Source: Agarivorans sp050870875
GTDB lineage: Bacteria > Pseudomonadota > Gammaproteobacteria > Enterobacterales > Celerinatantimonadaceae
Assembly (NCBI RefSeq): GCF_050870875.2
Contig: NZ_CP194041.2
Coordinates: 248,001 to 312,000 of the forward strand
Length of the DNA stretch: 64,000 bases
Direction of reading: 5' to 3'
Position 1 is the stretch's first letter; every line of letters begins with the position of its first letter. Under the pieces are notes generated by a model. It had not been told where the DNA came from and ran no database searches. It saw only the letters and a list, made by a program, of their open reading frames with translations. Both the position numbers and the translations under genes were made by a program. Positions 63,735 through 64,000 of this stretch are shown here, one piece after another.

Positions 63735-64000
63735 TTAGGCTTGGGCAAATTGCTCGCGTTCGGCTAACCAGCGGCTAATGAGTGGCGTAACACTAGCACT
63801 GTGTTGTTGCAGTAGTTGTTTGGCGAGGCTTTGCGCCTCGTGAATTAGTGCTTGGTCTCTGACTAAGTCGGCAATTTTGAACTCGGCAAGGCCAGTTTGT
63901 TTGGTGCCGAGTAGTTCACCGGGGCCTCGTAATTCCATGTCTCGCTGAGCGATCACGAAGCCATCGGTACTGTCGCGTAAAACACTTAAGCGCGCGCTTG
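63735..64000 (-). CDS. recG: ATP-dependent DNA helicase RecG, C-terminal end (gene continues past window)
   Basis: The frame is open to the window edge. The visible residues SVLRDSTDGFVIAQRDMELR then GPGELLGTKQTGLAEFKIAD are the highly conserved RecG C-terminal helicase end. RecG rescues stalled replication forks and migrates Holliday junctions. The gene runs on the minus strand and converges with glpK. Confidence 0.95.
   Translation of the reverse strand, partial: SARLSVLRDSTDGFVIAQRDMELRGPGELLGTKQTGLAEFKIADLVRDQALIHEAQSLAKQLLQQHSASVTPLISRWLAEREQFAQA

Overview
The window looks like a chromosomal piece of a marine-type gammaproteobacterium. The gene neighbourhoods def-fmt-rsmB-trkA-trkH, dprA-smg-yrdD, glnA-ntrB-ntrC-typA, ydbH-ynbE-ydbL, yihY-dtd-yiiD, arnBCADTEF and glpD-glpR-glpK all match gammaproteobacterial families. 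An Alteromonadales-like host is my best guess; this is inferred from protein similarity remembered by eye, not from a search.

Layout. 1-3309: end of a sugar catabolic operon (FGGY kinase, fucose/arabinose-isomerase-like protein, terminator, SorC-type regulator). 3310-11310: an accessory region, visibly more AT-rich and repetitive. It holds a DUF2061 membrane protein behind a Fur-like box, a REP-associated tyrosine transposase with 51-bp tandem repeats and a dispersed ATGGNTGTCT motif, a zinc-ribbon gene followed by an integron attC-like hairpin and flanked by 49-bp direct repeats, a WYL regulator of the BrxR/CapW type, two small proteins, and a tightly coupled four-gene operon (membrane protein, lipoprotein, small protein, DUF6765-like metal hydrolase) closed by a strong hairpin. 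That operon is the best candidate here for an undescribed system. 11313-23572: mostly housekeeping or envelope genes, including ydbH-ynbE-ydbL and an HPt-like protein lacking its histidine. 23804-33001: potassium uptake (trkAH), rsmB (frameshifted), fmt, def, a LysM protein, dprA, smg, yrdD. 33087-41743: nitrogen control (glnA with a sigma-54 promoter and NtrC-like sites, ntrB, ntrC), typA and cls, with two copies of a ~166-bp MITE-like element abutting the ends of ntrC and cls. 41828-48774: SulP transporter, yihY, dtd, DUF945 protein, yiiD, a LysR regulator. 48772-49303: four copies of a 136-bp tandem repeat made from the 3' end of the adjacent AsmA-like gene. 51572-59111: the complete arnBCADTEF lipid A aminoarabinose operon, with arnA split by a one-base frameshift. 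59333-64000: glpD, glpR, glpK with palindromic GlpR operators, then the 3' end of recG.

How it works together. The conserved blocks cover start-of-translation processing (def/fmt), ammonia assimilation under NtrBC control, envelope lipid transport (YdbH/AsmA-like), lipid A modification against cationic peptides (Arn), and glycerol-3-phosphate use under GlpR. Two conserved genes (rsmB, arnA) each carry a single-base frameshift; these could be sequencing errors or real inactivation. No tRNA, rRNA or CRISPR array was recognised by reading.
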